Source of the DNA: Acidobacteriaceae bacterium
GTDB taxonomy: Bacteria; Acidobacteriota; Terriglobia; Terriglobales; Acidobacteriaceae
DNA: 64,000 nt
Direction of reading: 5' to 3'
Assembly (NCBI GenBank): GCA_903642235.1
Contig: CAHJWL010000001.1
Span: 248,001-312,000 of the forward strand
Shown: positions 51,040-60,944 of the stretch, piece after piece
How the letters are laid out: every line of letters begins with the position of its first letter
Position numbering within the stretch: the stretch's first letter is position 1
Translations under genes and position numbers: made by a program
Notes under the pieces: generated by a model
Database searches by the model: none
The model's input: only the letters and a program-made list of their open reading frames with translations
Told to the model about the DNA's origin: nothing

Positions 51040-54000
51040 ATGCCTCATCCCCACCGCCTCGCCCTCGCAGCCGCCCTGCTGTGCCTGCCCGCCTCCGCCC
51101 TCGCCCAGTATGAAAACGGCAGCATCGTCGGCACCGTTCACGACGCCTCCGGTGCCGTCATCCCGGATGCAACCGTAACGGTGACAAATACCGCGACCGG
51201 CGTCAGCAGCACCCGCACCTCGAACGGCTCAGGCGACTTCGAAGTTCCCGCTCTCCGCGTCGGCACCTACACCGTCGTCATCGCGCACGCCGGCTTCACC
51301 GAGGCCAAAGCCACCGACGTGACCGTCTCCGTCTCCACCCGCCAGCGCGTCGATCTCACCCTCGCCGTGGGCGACACCGGCACCACCGTTGAAGTCACCG
51401 GCATCAACCTCCAGGTTGAGGCCGACACCAGCCAGCGCGGCCAGATCGTCACCAACTACCAGACCGCCGCCCTCCCTCTGGTCAGCCGCAACTACTCCGA
51501 CCTCATCGGCCTCACCACCGGCGCCCGCCCCACCGCCGGCTCGCTCTCAAGCACCGCCAACACCGGCCTCCTCCGTGAGGGCTCCTTCAACATCAACGGC
51601 CAGCGCTCCATCTTCAACAACTTCCTGCTCGACGGCATGGACAACAACGCCTACGGCGAGTCCAACCAGGGCTTCTCCAACCAGATCATCCAGCCCCCGC
51701 CAGACTCCATCGCCGCCTTCTCCGTCATCACCAACAACGAGACCGCCGAGTACGGCCGTGCCTCCGGTGCCGTCATCAACGTCGCCTTCGCCCAAGGCAC
51801 CAACGCCTTCCACGGCCGCGCCTACGAGTTCCTCCGCAACACCGACCTCAACGCCACCGGCTTCTTCCGCCCGCCAGGGGGCGTCAAGCCCCAATTTATT
51901 CGTAACCAGTTCGGTGGCAACTTCAACGGTCCCATCATGAAAGACCGTCTCTTCTTCTTCCTCGACTACGAGGGCTTCCGCCAGGAGCGCAAGCAGGTCT
52001 CGACCGTCACCCTGCCCACACCCAATCAGCTCAACGGCATCTTCGCCGTGCCAATTCAGGATCCCTACACCGGCCAGACCTTCGCCCCGGGCCAGACCAT
52101 CCTCAACGCCACCGACCTGTCTCCCTCCGCTCGCATCATCGCCAACGACATCCTGAAACTCAACCCCGGCGCGGCCGCCTCCAACAACTACACCAACCCC
52201 GCCCAGCGCTCGCAGAACTTCTCTGACAAGGGCGACATTCGCCTGGACTATACCCTCAACCCGAAGAACTCCTTCTTCCTCCGCGTCTCTGACCTCAAGC
52301 AGAACGCCACCGACTTTCCCATCTTCGGCCTCCCGCTCGACGGCAACTCCAACGGCAAGCAGCGCATTCTCGATCAGCAGGTCGCCGTCGGCTACACCCG
52401 CGTCGTCGGCCCCAACCAGCTGCTCGACGTGCGCCTCGGCGTCTCCCGCACCAAGGCCGGCAAGTTCTCGCTCTCCATCGGAGAGAATACCGGCGTGAGC
52501 TTCCCTGGTCTGCCCACCGATCCCATCGTCGCCGGCGGCATCCCCGGCATCTCCATCACCGGCATCAACGCCCTCGGCCGCCAGACCACCAATCCGCAGT
52601 TCCAGAATCCCGCTATCGTTAATCCCAAGCTCAACTACTCCTGGGTCCTCCGCAACCATTCGCTCAAGTTTGGTTACGAATACCAGCACGTCTGGATGGC
52701 CGTCGAAGATACCAACCCGCTCTATGGCTCCTTCACCTTCGCCGGCGGCTACTCCCGGCCCTACGTGAACGGCAAGGCCGTCGGCACCGCCACCACGGAC
52801 AACTACGTCGCGGACTTCCTCTGGGGCGCCTCCAGCGCCTACTCGCTCTCGTCCTACTTCGTCGCCCATCTCCGCAACCAATCGCACTTCGCCTACGTGC
52901 AGGATGACTGGAAGGTCTCGCCGCGCCTGACCCTCAATCTCGGCGTCCGCTACGAATACACCACGCCCTATTACGAGCAGCGGAACCAGCAGAGCAACTT
53001 CAACCCCGCCACCGTCGCCAGCGCCGCCACCCCCGCCGCAGCCTTCGTCAATGCGTCCTCCGGCAACAAGTACACCTACGATCCTGACTACAACGACTTC
53101 GCCCCGCGCCTCGGCTTTGCCTTCGCTGCTAACCCGGCCACCGCCATCCGCGGCGGTTACGGCATCAGCTACTCGCACTACGATCGCGCCGGCTCGGGCA
53201 ACATCCTCGCCATCAACCCGCCGCAGGCCCTCTTCGTTACCGTCACCCAGGCTCCCGCTACCCGTCAGGTCGTCGCCGCCGGCAACGCACCCGCCGCCTA
53301 CAGCCCAATCGATGCAGGCTTTCCCGCCGGTACTCTCTCCTTCAATCCCGTCACCGACAACATCACCTACATCGACGCAAATCGTTACCGCGACAGTTAC
53401 GTTCAGAACTATTACCTCGACATCCAGCAGACCCTCGCCAAGAACACCCTGCTCGACATCGCCTACGTCGGCAATCACGGCTCGAAGCTCCTGCAGCTCG
53501 CCAACTACAACCAGCGCGATCCGCTCAACAGCTTCGCCCGCCCCATTCCCACCTTCGGCGACGTCACCATCGCCCTCCATGAGGCCTACTCCCATTACAA
53601 CGCGCTTCAGGTCCGCTACGAGCAGCGCTTCGTCGGCGGCCTCACCCTGCTCAACTCCTTCACCTGGTCGCATGCCCTCGATAACGCCGGCGCCTCACTC
53701 GAATCCGCCACGCCGTCCCCGCAGGACTATCGCAACCTCGCCGGCGATTACGGCCAGTCCGAGTACAACCAGCCGGTCATCAACACCACCTCGCTCGTCT
53801 ACGATCTTCCCTTCGGCCGCGGCCGCCGCTACATGGATCGCGGCGGCATCCTGAACGCCATCGCCGGCGATTGGCAGGTCTCCGCCGTCAATCAGGCGCA
53901 GTCCGGCTTCCCCTATCAGGTCCTCTATAACCCACCCACCGCCAACCAGGTCTCCGGCATCGCCGCCACCTACCGTGGTGCCAACGAGTACCGCCCCAAC

Positions 54001-54426
54001 CGTGTCGCCGGCGTGCCCCTCAATCACCTCAACAAGGCATCCACCACCGGCTCCTCCATCCAGTACGTCAACGTCAACACCGCCGCCAACCCAACCGGCG
54101 GCGCCGTCTCCATCCCCACCCTGACCTCCGGCCAGAGCCCCTTCGGCAATATCGCCCGCAACCCCGGCCGCGGCCCCGAGTACAACAACCTCAACCTCGC
54201 CCTCAACAAGCGCTTCGACACCCCCGTCGAAACCCTCAAGGTCGAGTTCCGCGGCGAGCTCTACAACGCCTTCAATCACACCAATCTCAACACCCCCACC
54301 ACCACCTTCGCCAACAACACCGCCAAAAACGCCACCGGCGCCACCGTCCCCATCCAGACCGGCGGCGCCATCACCAGCACCTTCGACCCCCGCATCGTCC
54401 AGTTCGGCCTCAAAGCTCTCTTCTAA
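51040..54426 (+). CDS. Oar-like TonB-dependent outer-membrane receptor
   Basis: 1128 residues: signal peptide (1-23), a carboxypeptidase-regulatory-like domain (about 27-112: GSIVGTVHDASGAVIPDATV, GTYTVVIAHAGF), a plug domain with FNINGQRSIFNNFLLDGMDN and FSVITNNETAEYGRASGAVI, then a barrel of alternating strands to the C-terminal LKALF, whose last Phe is typical of outer-membrane proteins. Acidobacteria carry many of these, thought to import large nutrients such as oligosaccharides. Substrate unknown. It follows two secreted degradative enzymes on the same strand. Confidence 0.92.
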   Translation: MPHPHRLALAAALLCLPASALAQYENGSIVGTVHDASGAVIPDATVTVTNTATGVSSTRTSNGSGDFEVPALRVGTYTVVIAHAGFTEAKATDVTVSVSTRQRVDLTLAVGDTGTTVEVTGINLQVEADTSQRGQIVTNYQTAALPLVSRNYSDLIGLTTGARPTAGSLSSTANTGLLREGSFNINGQRSIFNNFLLDGMDNNAYGESNQGFSNQIIQPPPDSIAAFSVITNNETAEYGRASGAVINVAFAQGTNAFHGRAYEFLRNTDLNATGFFRPPGGVKPQFIRNQFGGNFNGPIMKDRLFFFLDYEGFRQERKQVSTVTLPTPNQLNGIFAVPIQDPYTGQTFAPGQTILNATDLSPSARIIANDILKLNPGAAASNNYTNPAQRSQNFSDKGDIRLDYTLNPKNSFFLRVSDLKQNATDFPIFGLPLDGNSNGKQRILDQQVAVGYTRVVGPNQLLDVRLGVSRTKAGKFSLSIGENTGVSFPGLPTDPIVAGGIPGISITGINALGRQTTNPQFQNPAIVNPKLNYSWVLRNHSLKFGYEYQHVWMAVEDTNPLYGSFTFAGGYSRPYVNGKAVGTATTDNYVADFLWGASSAYSLSSYFVAHLRNQSHFAYVQDDWKVSPRLTLNLGVRYEYTTPYYEQRNQQSNFNPATVASAATPAAAFVNASSGNKYTYDPDYNDFAPRLGFAFAANPATAIRGGYGISYSHYDRAGSGNILAINPPQALFVTVTQAPATRQVVAAGNAPAAYSPIDAGFPAGTLSFNPVTDNITYIDANRYRDSYVQNYYLDIQQTLAKNTLLDIAYVGNHGSKLLQLANYNQRDPLNSFARPIPTFGDVTIALHEAYSHYNALQVRYEQRFVGGLTLLNSFTWSHALDNAGASLESATPSPQDYRNLAGDYGQSEYNQPVINTTSLVYDLPFGRGRRYMDRGGILNAIAGDWQVSAVNQAQSGFPYQVLYNPPTANQVSGIAATYRGANEYRPNRVAGVPLNHLNKASTTGSSIQYVNVNTAANPTGGAVSIPTLTSGQSPFGNIARNPGRGPEYNNLNLALNKRFDTPVETLKVEFRGELYNAFNHTNLNTPTTTFANNTAKNATGATVPIQTGGAITSTFDPRIVQFGLKALF

Positions 54427-54432
54427 AGAAGA

Positions 54433-54464
54433 AGTGCCCTCCGCGAACGTCGGCGGAGGGCACT
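54433..54464. terminator. Hairpin between convergent receptor and rseP genes
   Basis: Arms AGTGCCCTCCGC (54433-54444) and GCGGAGGGCACT (54453-54464), a perfect 12-bp stem. On the minus strand it is followed by TCTTCTTT; it probably serves rseP from that side and the receptor gene from the other. Confidence 0.75.
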
Positions 54465-54539
54465 CTCTACTGCAATAACCTGAGCGTTCACGGGGACTGG
54501 TACTTGGGGTAGCCATGTCGTGAACCGGAAGACGACGCG

Positions 54540-55886
54540 TTACGGCTTCAATTTAGTAAAGATGCCGAGCTTGGTAATGTCGTTGAAGATGACAAAGGCC
54601 GCAAAGACGATAAGGCAGACAAACGCCACCTGATAGACCCGCTCCTTGATGGTCTGGTCGACATCGCGGCGGATGACGGACTCAATGGCAAGGAAGAGGA
54701 TCATGCCGCCATCAAGAATCGGGATCGGCAGAAGATTGAAGATGCCAAGATTGAGCGAGATGTAGGCCATAATGCCGATGATCGGCATCCAGCCGGGCAT
54801 GCCGACGGCCTCATGGACCTGCTGACCGATACCGATAGGACCGGACACGGAGCGCATGGAGACCTGGCGGGTGAACATGCCGTGCAGGACCTCGAAGATG
54901 AGCGAGGCGTTCTTCTTGTTGAACTTAATGGATTCGGCAAGGGCCTGACCAAAGGGAAGCTGCTCTATCTTGACGGCTGGCGGCACGGGACGAAAGCCCA
55001 GGCGAAAGTCTTTGGTGCCGTTGCCAATATCGGCAAACTGCGGGACGACGCTGAGGGAAAGTGTCTGGGCACCGCGAAGAACGATCAGGCGAGCGGGCTT
55101 GCCGGCCTGGTCCTGCAGGTAGGTCAGCAGAGAGTCAACCGAGTGAAGCTGAAGTCCATCAACGCTGGCGATTTTGTCGCCGGGCTCGAGGCCGGCCTTG
55201 GCGGCGGGCATGTTCATTTCAAGCGCTTTCACTTCGACCGGCACCGTCTGCATCCGGGGAACAAGGCCGAGCTTGTCGAGCGAGAAGCTCTCGGCATCCC
55301 CCTTGTTTTCTACAAAGAGAGATGTGTCCGTGCGATGCCCGTCATGTACGAAGGAGAACGGGACGGTATGGTTCAGATTCAGCAGCGAGCGGACGCCTAC
55401 CTGTTCCCAGGTGGGATTTTCAATCGTAGCGTAGTGAACAATCGTATCGCCGGAGTGGATTCCCGTGTGTGTGGCGGGCGTGTTCGCGGCGATGTAGTCC
55501 GTGATAGCGGGGCCGGTAACGAACTCCTGAACTTCATTGTGGAGCATGTAGCCAACAGTCATGAGGACGATGGCAAGCAGGAAGTTGGCGAAGGGACCGG
55601 AGAGGGCGATCAGGACGCGCTGCCACCGGGGATGGGCGTTGAAGTCACCGGGATCGGTGGCATGCTCGCCAGGATTATCGCCGGACATCTTCACGTAACC
55701 GCCGAGGGGGAGGAGGCAGATGCGGTAGTCGGTCTCGCCTCGTTTGAAGCCGATCAGGCGTTTCCCGAACCCGATCGAGAAGACCTCGACACGGATACCG
55801 CAGAGCTTCGCCATGAGAAAGTGGCCGGTCTCATGCACGAGGACCATGATGCCGAGGACGAGGAGAAGTTCGAGGAGAGTAGCCAT
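54540..55886 (-). CDS. rseP: Site-2 protease RseP
   Basis: 448 residues. HETGH (His18-His22) near the N-terminus in the first membrane helix is the zinc site of M50B proteases. A PDZ-like domain occupies about residues 205-280 (AAKAGLEPGDKIASVDGLQL), preceded by a longer periplasmic region. NLGIFNLLPIPILDGG (about 385-400) is the third-ligand motif. It performs intramembrane cleavage of anti-sigma factors or signal-peptide remnants. Located 53 bases after dxr on the same strand, the usual dxr-rseP arrangement. Confidence 0.95.
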   Translation of the reverse strand: MATLLELLLVLGIMVLVHETGHFLMAKLCGIRVEVFSIGFGKRLIGFKRGETDYRICLLPLGGYVKMSGDNPGEHATDPGDFNAHPRWQRVLIALSGPFANFLLAIVLMTVGYMLHNEVQEFVTGPAITDYIAANTPATHTGIHSGDTIVHYATIENPTWEQVGVRSLLNLNHTVPFSFVHDGHRTDTSLFVENKGDAESFSLDKLGLVPRMQTVPVEVKALEMNMPAAKAGLEPGDKIASVDGLQLHSVDSLLTYLQDQAGKPARLIVLRGAQTLSLSVVPQFADIGNGTKDFRLGFRPVPPAVKIEQLPFGQALAESIKFNKKNASLIFEVLHGMFTRQVSMRSVSGPIGIGQQVHEAVGMPGWMPIIGIMAYISLNLGIFNLLPIPILDGGMILFLAIESVIRRDVDQTIKERVYQVAFVCLIVFAAFVIFNDITKLGIFTKLKP

Positions 55887-55939
55887 GGTTCGGGGAGTTT
55901 TGACCTCGTGTGAGACGTAAGCAGCGAAGCGAAGGTGCG

Positions 55940-57109
55940 TCAGGTGCGGGCGATAGTCTCTGCGGCGAACTCCCGGGCCTCACGATCGGCCGCCAGCACC
56001 TCTGTCATAGACGCGGGCGATGCAGCCGGGGTAAGGCAAAGCACCTGTTCTATTGTACGAGGGATGCCGAGGAACGGGATGCGACCTTTGAGGAAGGCCT
56101 CCACCGCTACCTCATCCGCTGCGTTCAGGGCGATGCAGTGTGATGGGGTGGAAGCAGCTTCATAGGCAAGGCGCAGGCAGGGAAAGCGATCGAGGTCGGG
56201 CGGCGCGAAATCGAGATGCGACAGAGCGGCGAGATCAAAGGCAAGACCCGGCGCGGGAGTGGCGTCGAGGCGGTCGGGCCAGCAAAGCGCATAGAGAATA
56301 GGCAGCCGCATGTCGGTCACGGAGATCTGCGCCAGGATGCTGCCGTCGATGAACTCGACGAGCGAGTGAATGGTGGACTGAGGGTGGATGGTCACGCGTA
56401 CTTTGCTCGGCGCAAGCGAAAAGAGGCGGCAGGCCTCGATCACTTCAAGACCCTTGTTAAGCATCGTCGCGGAGTCGATAGTGATACGCTGCCCCATGAC
56501 CCAGGTGGGGTGCTTCAGCGCCTGCGCGGGAGTGATGCTGGCGAAGTCGGCCAGGGGTGTGTTGCGGAAGGGGCCTCCCGAAGCGGTGAGCCAGATCTGT
56601 CTCACTTCCTCAGCGCGACCGCCGCGCAGGCACTGATGAATGGCGTTGTGCTCGGAGTCAATAGGCAGCAGCGCAACCTGGTGCTGGCGGGCGGCCGCGA
56701 TCAGCAGATCGCCGGCGGCAACAAGGCACTCCTTGTTGGCAAGGCCCACAGTCTTCCCAGCCAGGACGGCGGCATAGGTGGCCTCGAGTCCGGCGACGCC
56801 GACGATCGCGGAGACGACAAAGTCAACAGCCGGGAGAGTGGCGGCGCGGACCGTACCGGCGGTGCCGAAGACGACCTCGGTACCGGTGTGACCGGCTTCG
56901 CGGAGACGGGTAGAGAACGCCGCGGCAAGCTCCTCGGTGGCAACGGAGACGAGTTCAGGGCCCCAGCGAAGTGTCTGGGCGAGCGCGACTTCAAGGTTCT
57001 GGCCGGCGGCAAGAGCGACAGGACGGAAGCGGTCGGGGAAGGAGTCGCAGAGCGAGAGGGTAGAGGTGCCGATAGAGCCGGTGGAGCCGAGAACCGCGAT
57101 GTTCTTCAC
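55940..57109 (-). CDS. dxr: 1-deoxy-D-xylulose 5-phosphate reductoisomerase
   Basis: 389 residues. NADPH-binding LGSTGSIGTSTL at the N-terminus; LANKECLVAAGDL and LLPIDSEHNAIHQCLRGG for substrate and metal binding; TASGGPFRNTPLADF and MLNKGLEVIEACRLF follow. It makes 2-C-methyl-D-erythritol 4-phosphate in the non-mevalonate isoprenoid pathway. Cytoplasmic. Start ATG gives the expected length. Confidence 0.96.
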   Translation of the reverse strand: MKNIAVLGSTGSIGTSTLSLCDSFPDRFRPVALAAGQNLEVALAQTLRWGPELVSVATEELAAAFSTRLREAGHTGTEVVFGTAGTVRAATLPAVDFVVSAIVGVAGLEATYAAVLAGKTVGLANKECLVAAGDLLIAAARQHQVALLPIDSEHNAIHQCLRGGRAEEVRQIWLTASGGPFRNTPLADFASITPAQALKHPTWVMGQRITIDSATMLNKGLEVIEACRLFSLAPSKVRVTIHPQSTIHSLVEFIDGSILAQISVTDMRLPILYALCWPDRLDATPAPGLAFDLAALSHLDFAPPDLDRFPCLRLAYEAASTPSHCIALNAADEVAVEAFLKGRIPFLGIPRTIEQVLCLTPAASPASMTEVLAADREAREFAAETIART

Positions 57110-57515
57110 AGCCCCTATCTTCGCAGATCACGGGCAGAGCCTTCTGCTGCTTACTGGCGTGGCAGAAGCGCTTCGAGGTAGCGAGGCGCTCGCGAACGTC
57201 GATGACGTAGTCCAGCTTTTCGGAGAGGGCGCACGGCGCTCTCATTCTTCTCATCACCTGAGGGCACGATTTGCTCCATGCGATCGTCACGAAGCCTCAT
57301 CTCCGTCGCAGGGATTGCATTTCAGTATGCAGCGAATCAACGGAAACCTTAACGCCTTAAACTCGAGCGCTAAAAGGTCCTGGACCACTTCCCGAGAGAC
57401 TCGATCATGTTCTTTGACGCACTCATTTGTTGAGTAGTCATAGTTTAGGCATCGCGCGAGAGCGCCTTCGCACAGTGTGGCTTGCCTTCTCTCCCGTTAG
57501 TTTAGGAGGGCCCGG
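57110..57515. other. Intergenic region upstream of dxr
   Basis: 406 bases. Should hold the dxr-rseP promoter on the minus strand; I see no clear boxes, no RNA gene and no convincing small gene. Confidence 0.5.
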
Positions 57516-57962
57516 TCAAGCTGAGGGGAGCAGATCCGTTCTCAGGGCGGCGGCCGAGACTGGCCTGAGACAGTAGTTGAGATAAAGAGACGAGAAGACG
57601 AAGGTAAGCAGTGTGCTCCTGGCACGCTCAAAGCCATGCTGCCGGGCGTCCTTCTGGATCTCGTCACGCAGCAGGAAGATGCCGCCGATCCAGAGAAAGG
57701 GCGAGAGCAGAATCAGCGCATCCATGATGCCGCTAAGAATTGCATGCTCGAACACCAGGTACGAGAGGCCGCCGATAAGCGAAAAGGTAACGAAACAGAG
57801 CAGCGGCAGCCACGCGCGCCGGCGAAGCCCAAGCCAGACGCCAAGGTACATTGCAAGCAGGATAGGACCGAGACCGAGTGTAAGCACCACGAAAACAGCC
57901 ATCCAGGCAGGCCTGGCGTGGGCTGTCCAGGGAACACCGTATTTATCTTCAAGCACACTCAT
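57516..57962 (-). CDS. Small polytopic membrane protein (148 aa)
   Basis: 148 residues with four hydrophobic segments (MAVFVVLTLGLGPILLAMYL, LPLLCFVTFSLIGGLSYLVF, ILLSPFLWIGGIFLL, LLTFVFSSLYLNYCL). The pattern near residue 100, FLLRDEIQKDARQHG, is charged and faces the cytoplasm. I recognise no named family. Stand-alone gene. Confidence 0.6.
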   Translation of the reverse strand: MSVLEDKYGVPWTAHARPAWMAVFVVLTLGLGPILLAMYLGVWLGLRRRAWLPLLCFVTFSLIGGLSYLVFEHAILSGIMDALILLSPFLWIGGIFLLRDEIQKDARQHGFERARSTLLTFVFSSLYLNYCLRPVSAAALRTDLLPSA

Positions 57963-58170
57963 CGCGGGCCTGACGATAGCTCAGCGGACCATGCACTGGG
58001 AAGAGCAAAGTTAAGGCAGTTCAATCAGGCTTGAGCGCGCGAACACAGGAGTGGAAAAGGACAGAGACCTTGGCCTGTAGTCAGCTTGGTTTCGCCAGGT
58101 CCAGGAAGAAACCGGTCACGGCAAATGACGCTTTCATCTGCTTTACTGAAAAGACTCGGAGGGAATCTGG

Positions 58171-59271
58171 ATGCAGGCGTTTCACCTACATCATGGCTGG
58201 TTCTTCGTTATCTTCTGGTTCTGCGCGGCGTTGGTTCTGGCCAATGTCGTTCACTATGTCCTGTTCCGGTTCTTGCGGCATAAGGAGACGGGGTCCGGTC
58301 TGGGATGGGGGCTCCAGCGGTATCTTGGCAAGCCCGCGCGTGCGATCTTTCTGCTGACCTGCCTGCTGATCGCGGTGCCGCTGGTTCCCGGGATCTCCAA
58401 TTCCATGTCTCAGATCATCCGGCAGATTGGTCTGATCGGTATCGTAATCTCGCTGGGATGGTTCTCCATCGGCTGCATCTACGTGCTGCAGGCCGTCCTT
58501 CTGCGCAAGTACGACCTGCATGGCGAGAACAACGTACAGGCCCGCCGCGTGCACACGCAGTTTCAACTGCTCCGGCGAATATTGATCAGCTTTGTCGTGA
58601 TCATCACGATTGGCGCTGTGCTGTGGACCTTCAACGATCCACGCATCTGGAACTACGGGTCCGGGCTGCTGGCTTCGGCCGGCGTGGCCTCTTTGGTACT
58701 GGCTGCCGCGGCGAAGTCAACCGCCTCAAACATCCTTGCCGGCCTGCAGATCGCCTTGACCGAGCCGATACGGATCGATGATGTCGTCGTCGTACAGGGC
58801 GAGTGGGGACGTGTGGAGGAGATCACAACATCGTATGTCGTCATTCGGATCTGGGATCTGCGTCGCCTCATTGTGCCGCTCAGCTACTTTATTGAGAACT
58901 CCTTCCAGAACTGGACGCGCGAGTCGTCCGACATCATGGGAACAGCCTTTCTCTATGTGGATTACACGATCGCCGTTGAGGAGCTGCGCGGCCGGTTGAA
59001 CGAAATCGTTCATCCCTCGTCGCTGTGGGACGGCAAGGTGTGCGGCCTGCAGGTGACAGATCTGACAGACCGCACAATGGAACTGCGCTGCCTGATGAGT
59101 TCGCGCACGTCTAGTGAGAATTTTGACCTGCGCTGCCTGGTGCGCGAAGGAATGATCGCCTACATCCGTGAACACCACAGCGACGCCCTGCCTACAGTAC
59201 GCGTCAGCGGAGTCTCTGAGGTCCAGATGCAGCGCTCGACAGATGCGTTTGAACGAAGCCTGCAGGCTTAG
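58171..59271 (+). CDS. Mechanosensitive ion channel, MscS family
   Basis: 366 residues with a GGAGGG site before the ATG. Four to five membrane helices; the pore helix and beta domain are in GSGLLASAGVASLVLAAAAK, then NILAGLQIALTEPIRIDDVV and GEWGRVEEITTSYVVIRIWD, typical of MscS/MscM proteins. The C-terminal cytoplasmic domain is alpha/beta. It relieves osmotic downshock in the inner membrane. Stand-alone. Confidence 0.9.
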   Translation: MQAFHLHHGWFFVIFWFCAALVLANVVHYVLFRFLRHKETGSGLGWGLQRYLGKPARAIFLLTCLLIAVPLVPGISNSMSQIIRQIGLIGIVISLGWFSIGCIYVLQAVLLRKYDLHGENNVQARRVHTQFQLLRRILISFVVIITIGAVLWTFNDPRIWNYGSGLLASAGVASLVLAAAAKSTASNILAGLQIALTEPIRIDDVVVVQGEWGRVEEITTSYVVIRIWDLRRLIVPLSYFIENSFQNWTRESSDIMGTAFLYVDYTIAVEELRGRLNEIVHPSSLWDGKVCGLQVTDLTDRTMELRCLMSSRTSSENFDLRCLVREGMIAYIREHHSDALPTVRVSGVSEVQMQRSTDAFERSLQA

Positions 59272-59279
59272 GGCACGAC

Positions 59280-60407
59280 TTACTTGGTGACCATTTCGGA
59301 CTCGCCACGCAAGGCGGACCTCGTCTGCAGCACCGCATTGCCGGGAAGCGGCGCACGCGGCGACCGTATCTGCCGTGAGGGCTTCGATCCAAACTTCCAC
59401 GCGGTGACATGCTCCTCGAGCAGAAGCACAACAGAGACGGAGATGTAGGCGGAAAGCTCGCCATAGATCCTGGTCTCGAGAATGACACCGGTGTAAAACA
59501 TCACGGCGAACCAGAGCGGAAGGATGTAGAGATAGTTCGCGAAGCGAACCGGCGTGAGGCGGCGGCGATAGATCCACACAACCGGCAACAGATACGCGCA
59601 GATGTTCAGCAGCGACGGCAGCAGACGCAGCTTCAGTCGGAAGGCGTTTTCAACGACGCGGTTATAGTTCTCCGCATTGCTGTTTCCGGCGAAGTACAGA
59701 GCGAGCGAGACCTTGATCGAGAGCCACAGGAGAGCGAGAGCAAAGACCCGCAGCCAGGGAACAGCCTGGAGGTTAAAACGCTCATGGATGGGCGAGTGCG
59801 AGTCGGCTGAGGGGCGGCTCGCGGCATCGAGGATGTAGATGCCGATGAGGAAGAGCGTGGTCTCGCGGTTCAGTGTTCCCACAAGCATGACAAAGACGAG
59901 CGGCAGGAACTGGCGCGTATAGATGAAGTACAGGCCGGCCGTAAAGAAGGCGAGTGCCGGCATGTCGTAGGGGTAGGAGTAGTTCGCGTCAATGTGAATG
60001 ACGTAGGTCCAGAGTGAGACGATCAGGAAGAGCGGATACACCAGCGACGCGAGAACGCCGTCCTGCGTAACAGCCCGGTAGAGCTTGACGGTAAAGACAC
60101 CGGCGATCGCAAAGGAGACGAGACTCAGAAGATAGAAGGCGACGGTCTGCGGAGTTGCGGCGGAGGAGGTCTCGGGATCATGACCACGGTTGGCAACCGC
60201 ATGAATCAACGCCGACCAATGATTGATCGGCCACATCAGGAGGATGGGCAGGATACGTTCCTGAAACGGAAGTCGCTCGTGGCCGCTCAGATACGCCGGC
60301 ATCTTCAGGTAGAAGCGGGTAGTCACCACATAGAAGCGGATGAACTGAAGTGTGGCAAACGCGTAGAGAACCCATCGCACGACTGGGATGTCTTGGCGTT
60401 TGGACAC
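59280..60407 (-). CDS. GT-C-like polytopic membrane protein, paralogue B
   Basis: 375 residues from a GTG at 60407, favoured by GGAG eight bases upstream; a GTG at 60497 lies in the same frame but adds a Pro/Arg-rich stretch. About nine helices. Shared features with the gene at 39817-40863 in the same order: a FxxHERLPFQER-like segment, SYPYDMPALAFFTAG, GTLNRETTLFLIG, YFAGNSN, and VILETRIYGELSAYI. Function unknown. Confidence 0.6.
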   Translation of the reverse strand: MSKRQDIPVVRWVLYAFATLQFIRFYVVTTRFYLKMPAYLSGHERLPFQERILPILLMWPINHWSALIHAVANRGHDPETSSAATPQTVAFYLLSLVSFAIAGVFTVKLYRAVTQDGVLASLVYPLFLIVSLWTYVIHIDANYSYPYDMPALAFFTAGLYFIYTRQFLPLVFVMLVGTLNRETTLFLIGIYILDAASRPSADSHSPIHERFNLQAVPWLRVFALALLWLSIKVSLALYFAGNSNAENYNRVVENAFRLKLRLLPSLLNICAYLLPVVWIYRRRLTPVRFANYLYILPLWFAVMFYTGVILETRIYGELSAYISVSVVLLLEEHVTAWKFGSKPSRQIRSPRAPLPGNAVLQTRSALRGESEMVTK

Positions 60408-60542
60408 AAGGGATCTCCGGAGCAGAGGCTGCAAGGGTAAGGGGAGATGCGGCGTGCGGCAGACTTCGCCAGGTCGGGCAGGGGAGAATGTATCCACTAC
60501 TAAGATGCAGAGACACAGGGTGACAAGGGTGCGGGGAGCCGT

Positions 60543-60854
60543 CTAACTGGTTAGATCGTCCAGCATAGCCTGCATCTCAGACGCGGCGTGCGCGTTTCCG
60601 GTCTGCCGGGCGACGCGGAGGCCGTCGGTAAGCCGGGTTTGCGCCTCTGCCTGACGACCTGTCTTCAGCAGCAGCTGGGCGGACATCTGGTAGGCCGGAA
60701 CGTACTCTGGCGTTTGGGTGAGGATGATTTCGTACTCGGTCAGGGCCTGATCGTTGTTTCCGTCAGCGGCATAGGCGATCGCCAGGCCGTAGCGGGCGAA
60801 GGCATCTGTCGGATGTGCCTCCAGAATCTGCGAAAGCGCGGCGATTTTGTCCAT
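60543..60854 (-). CDS. TPR-repeat protein (103 aa)
   Basis: 103 residues from the ATG at 60854; the open frame runs further up but without protein character. Almost three tetratricopeptide repeats (DAFARYGLAIAYAADGNNDQ, EYVPAYQMSAQLLLKTGRQA), a helical scaffold for protein contacts. No signal peptide. Divergent from the thioesterase gene, with 90 bases between them. Confidence 0.75.
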   Translation of the reverse strand: MDKIAALSQILEAHPTDAFARYGLAIAYAADGNNDQALTEYEIILTQTPEYVPAYQMSAQLLLKTGRQAEAQTRLTDGLRVARQTGNAHAASEMQAMLDDLTS

Positions 60855-60944
60855 GGACCTAAGATGACGGAGGAAGCGGCCGCGGTGCAAGGGGGAAGGC
60901 AGAATCTGTTCATCCCGCCGGAGCCGCAGCCGTACACTTGAGCC

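Noticed and set aside
54426..54540. Replication origin at the composition switch
   Set aside because: No DnaA boxes, AT-rich stretch, or dnaA/dnaN/gyrB neighbours; the switch is reported but not called oriC.
57110..57515. Possible RNA gene or riboswitch upstream of dxr
   Set aside because: I looked for tRNA arms, paired stems and known leader motifs and saw nothing consistent.
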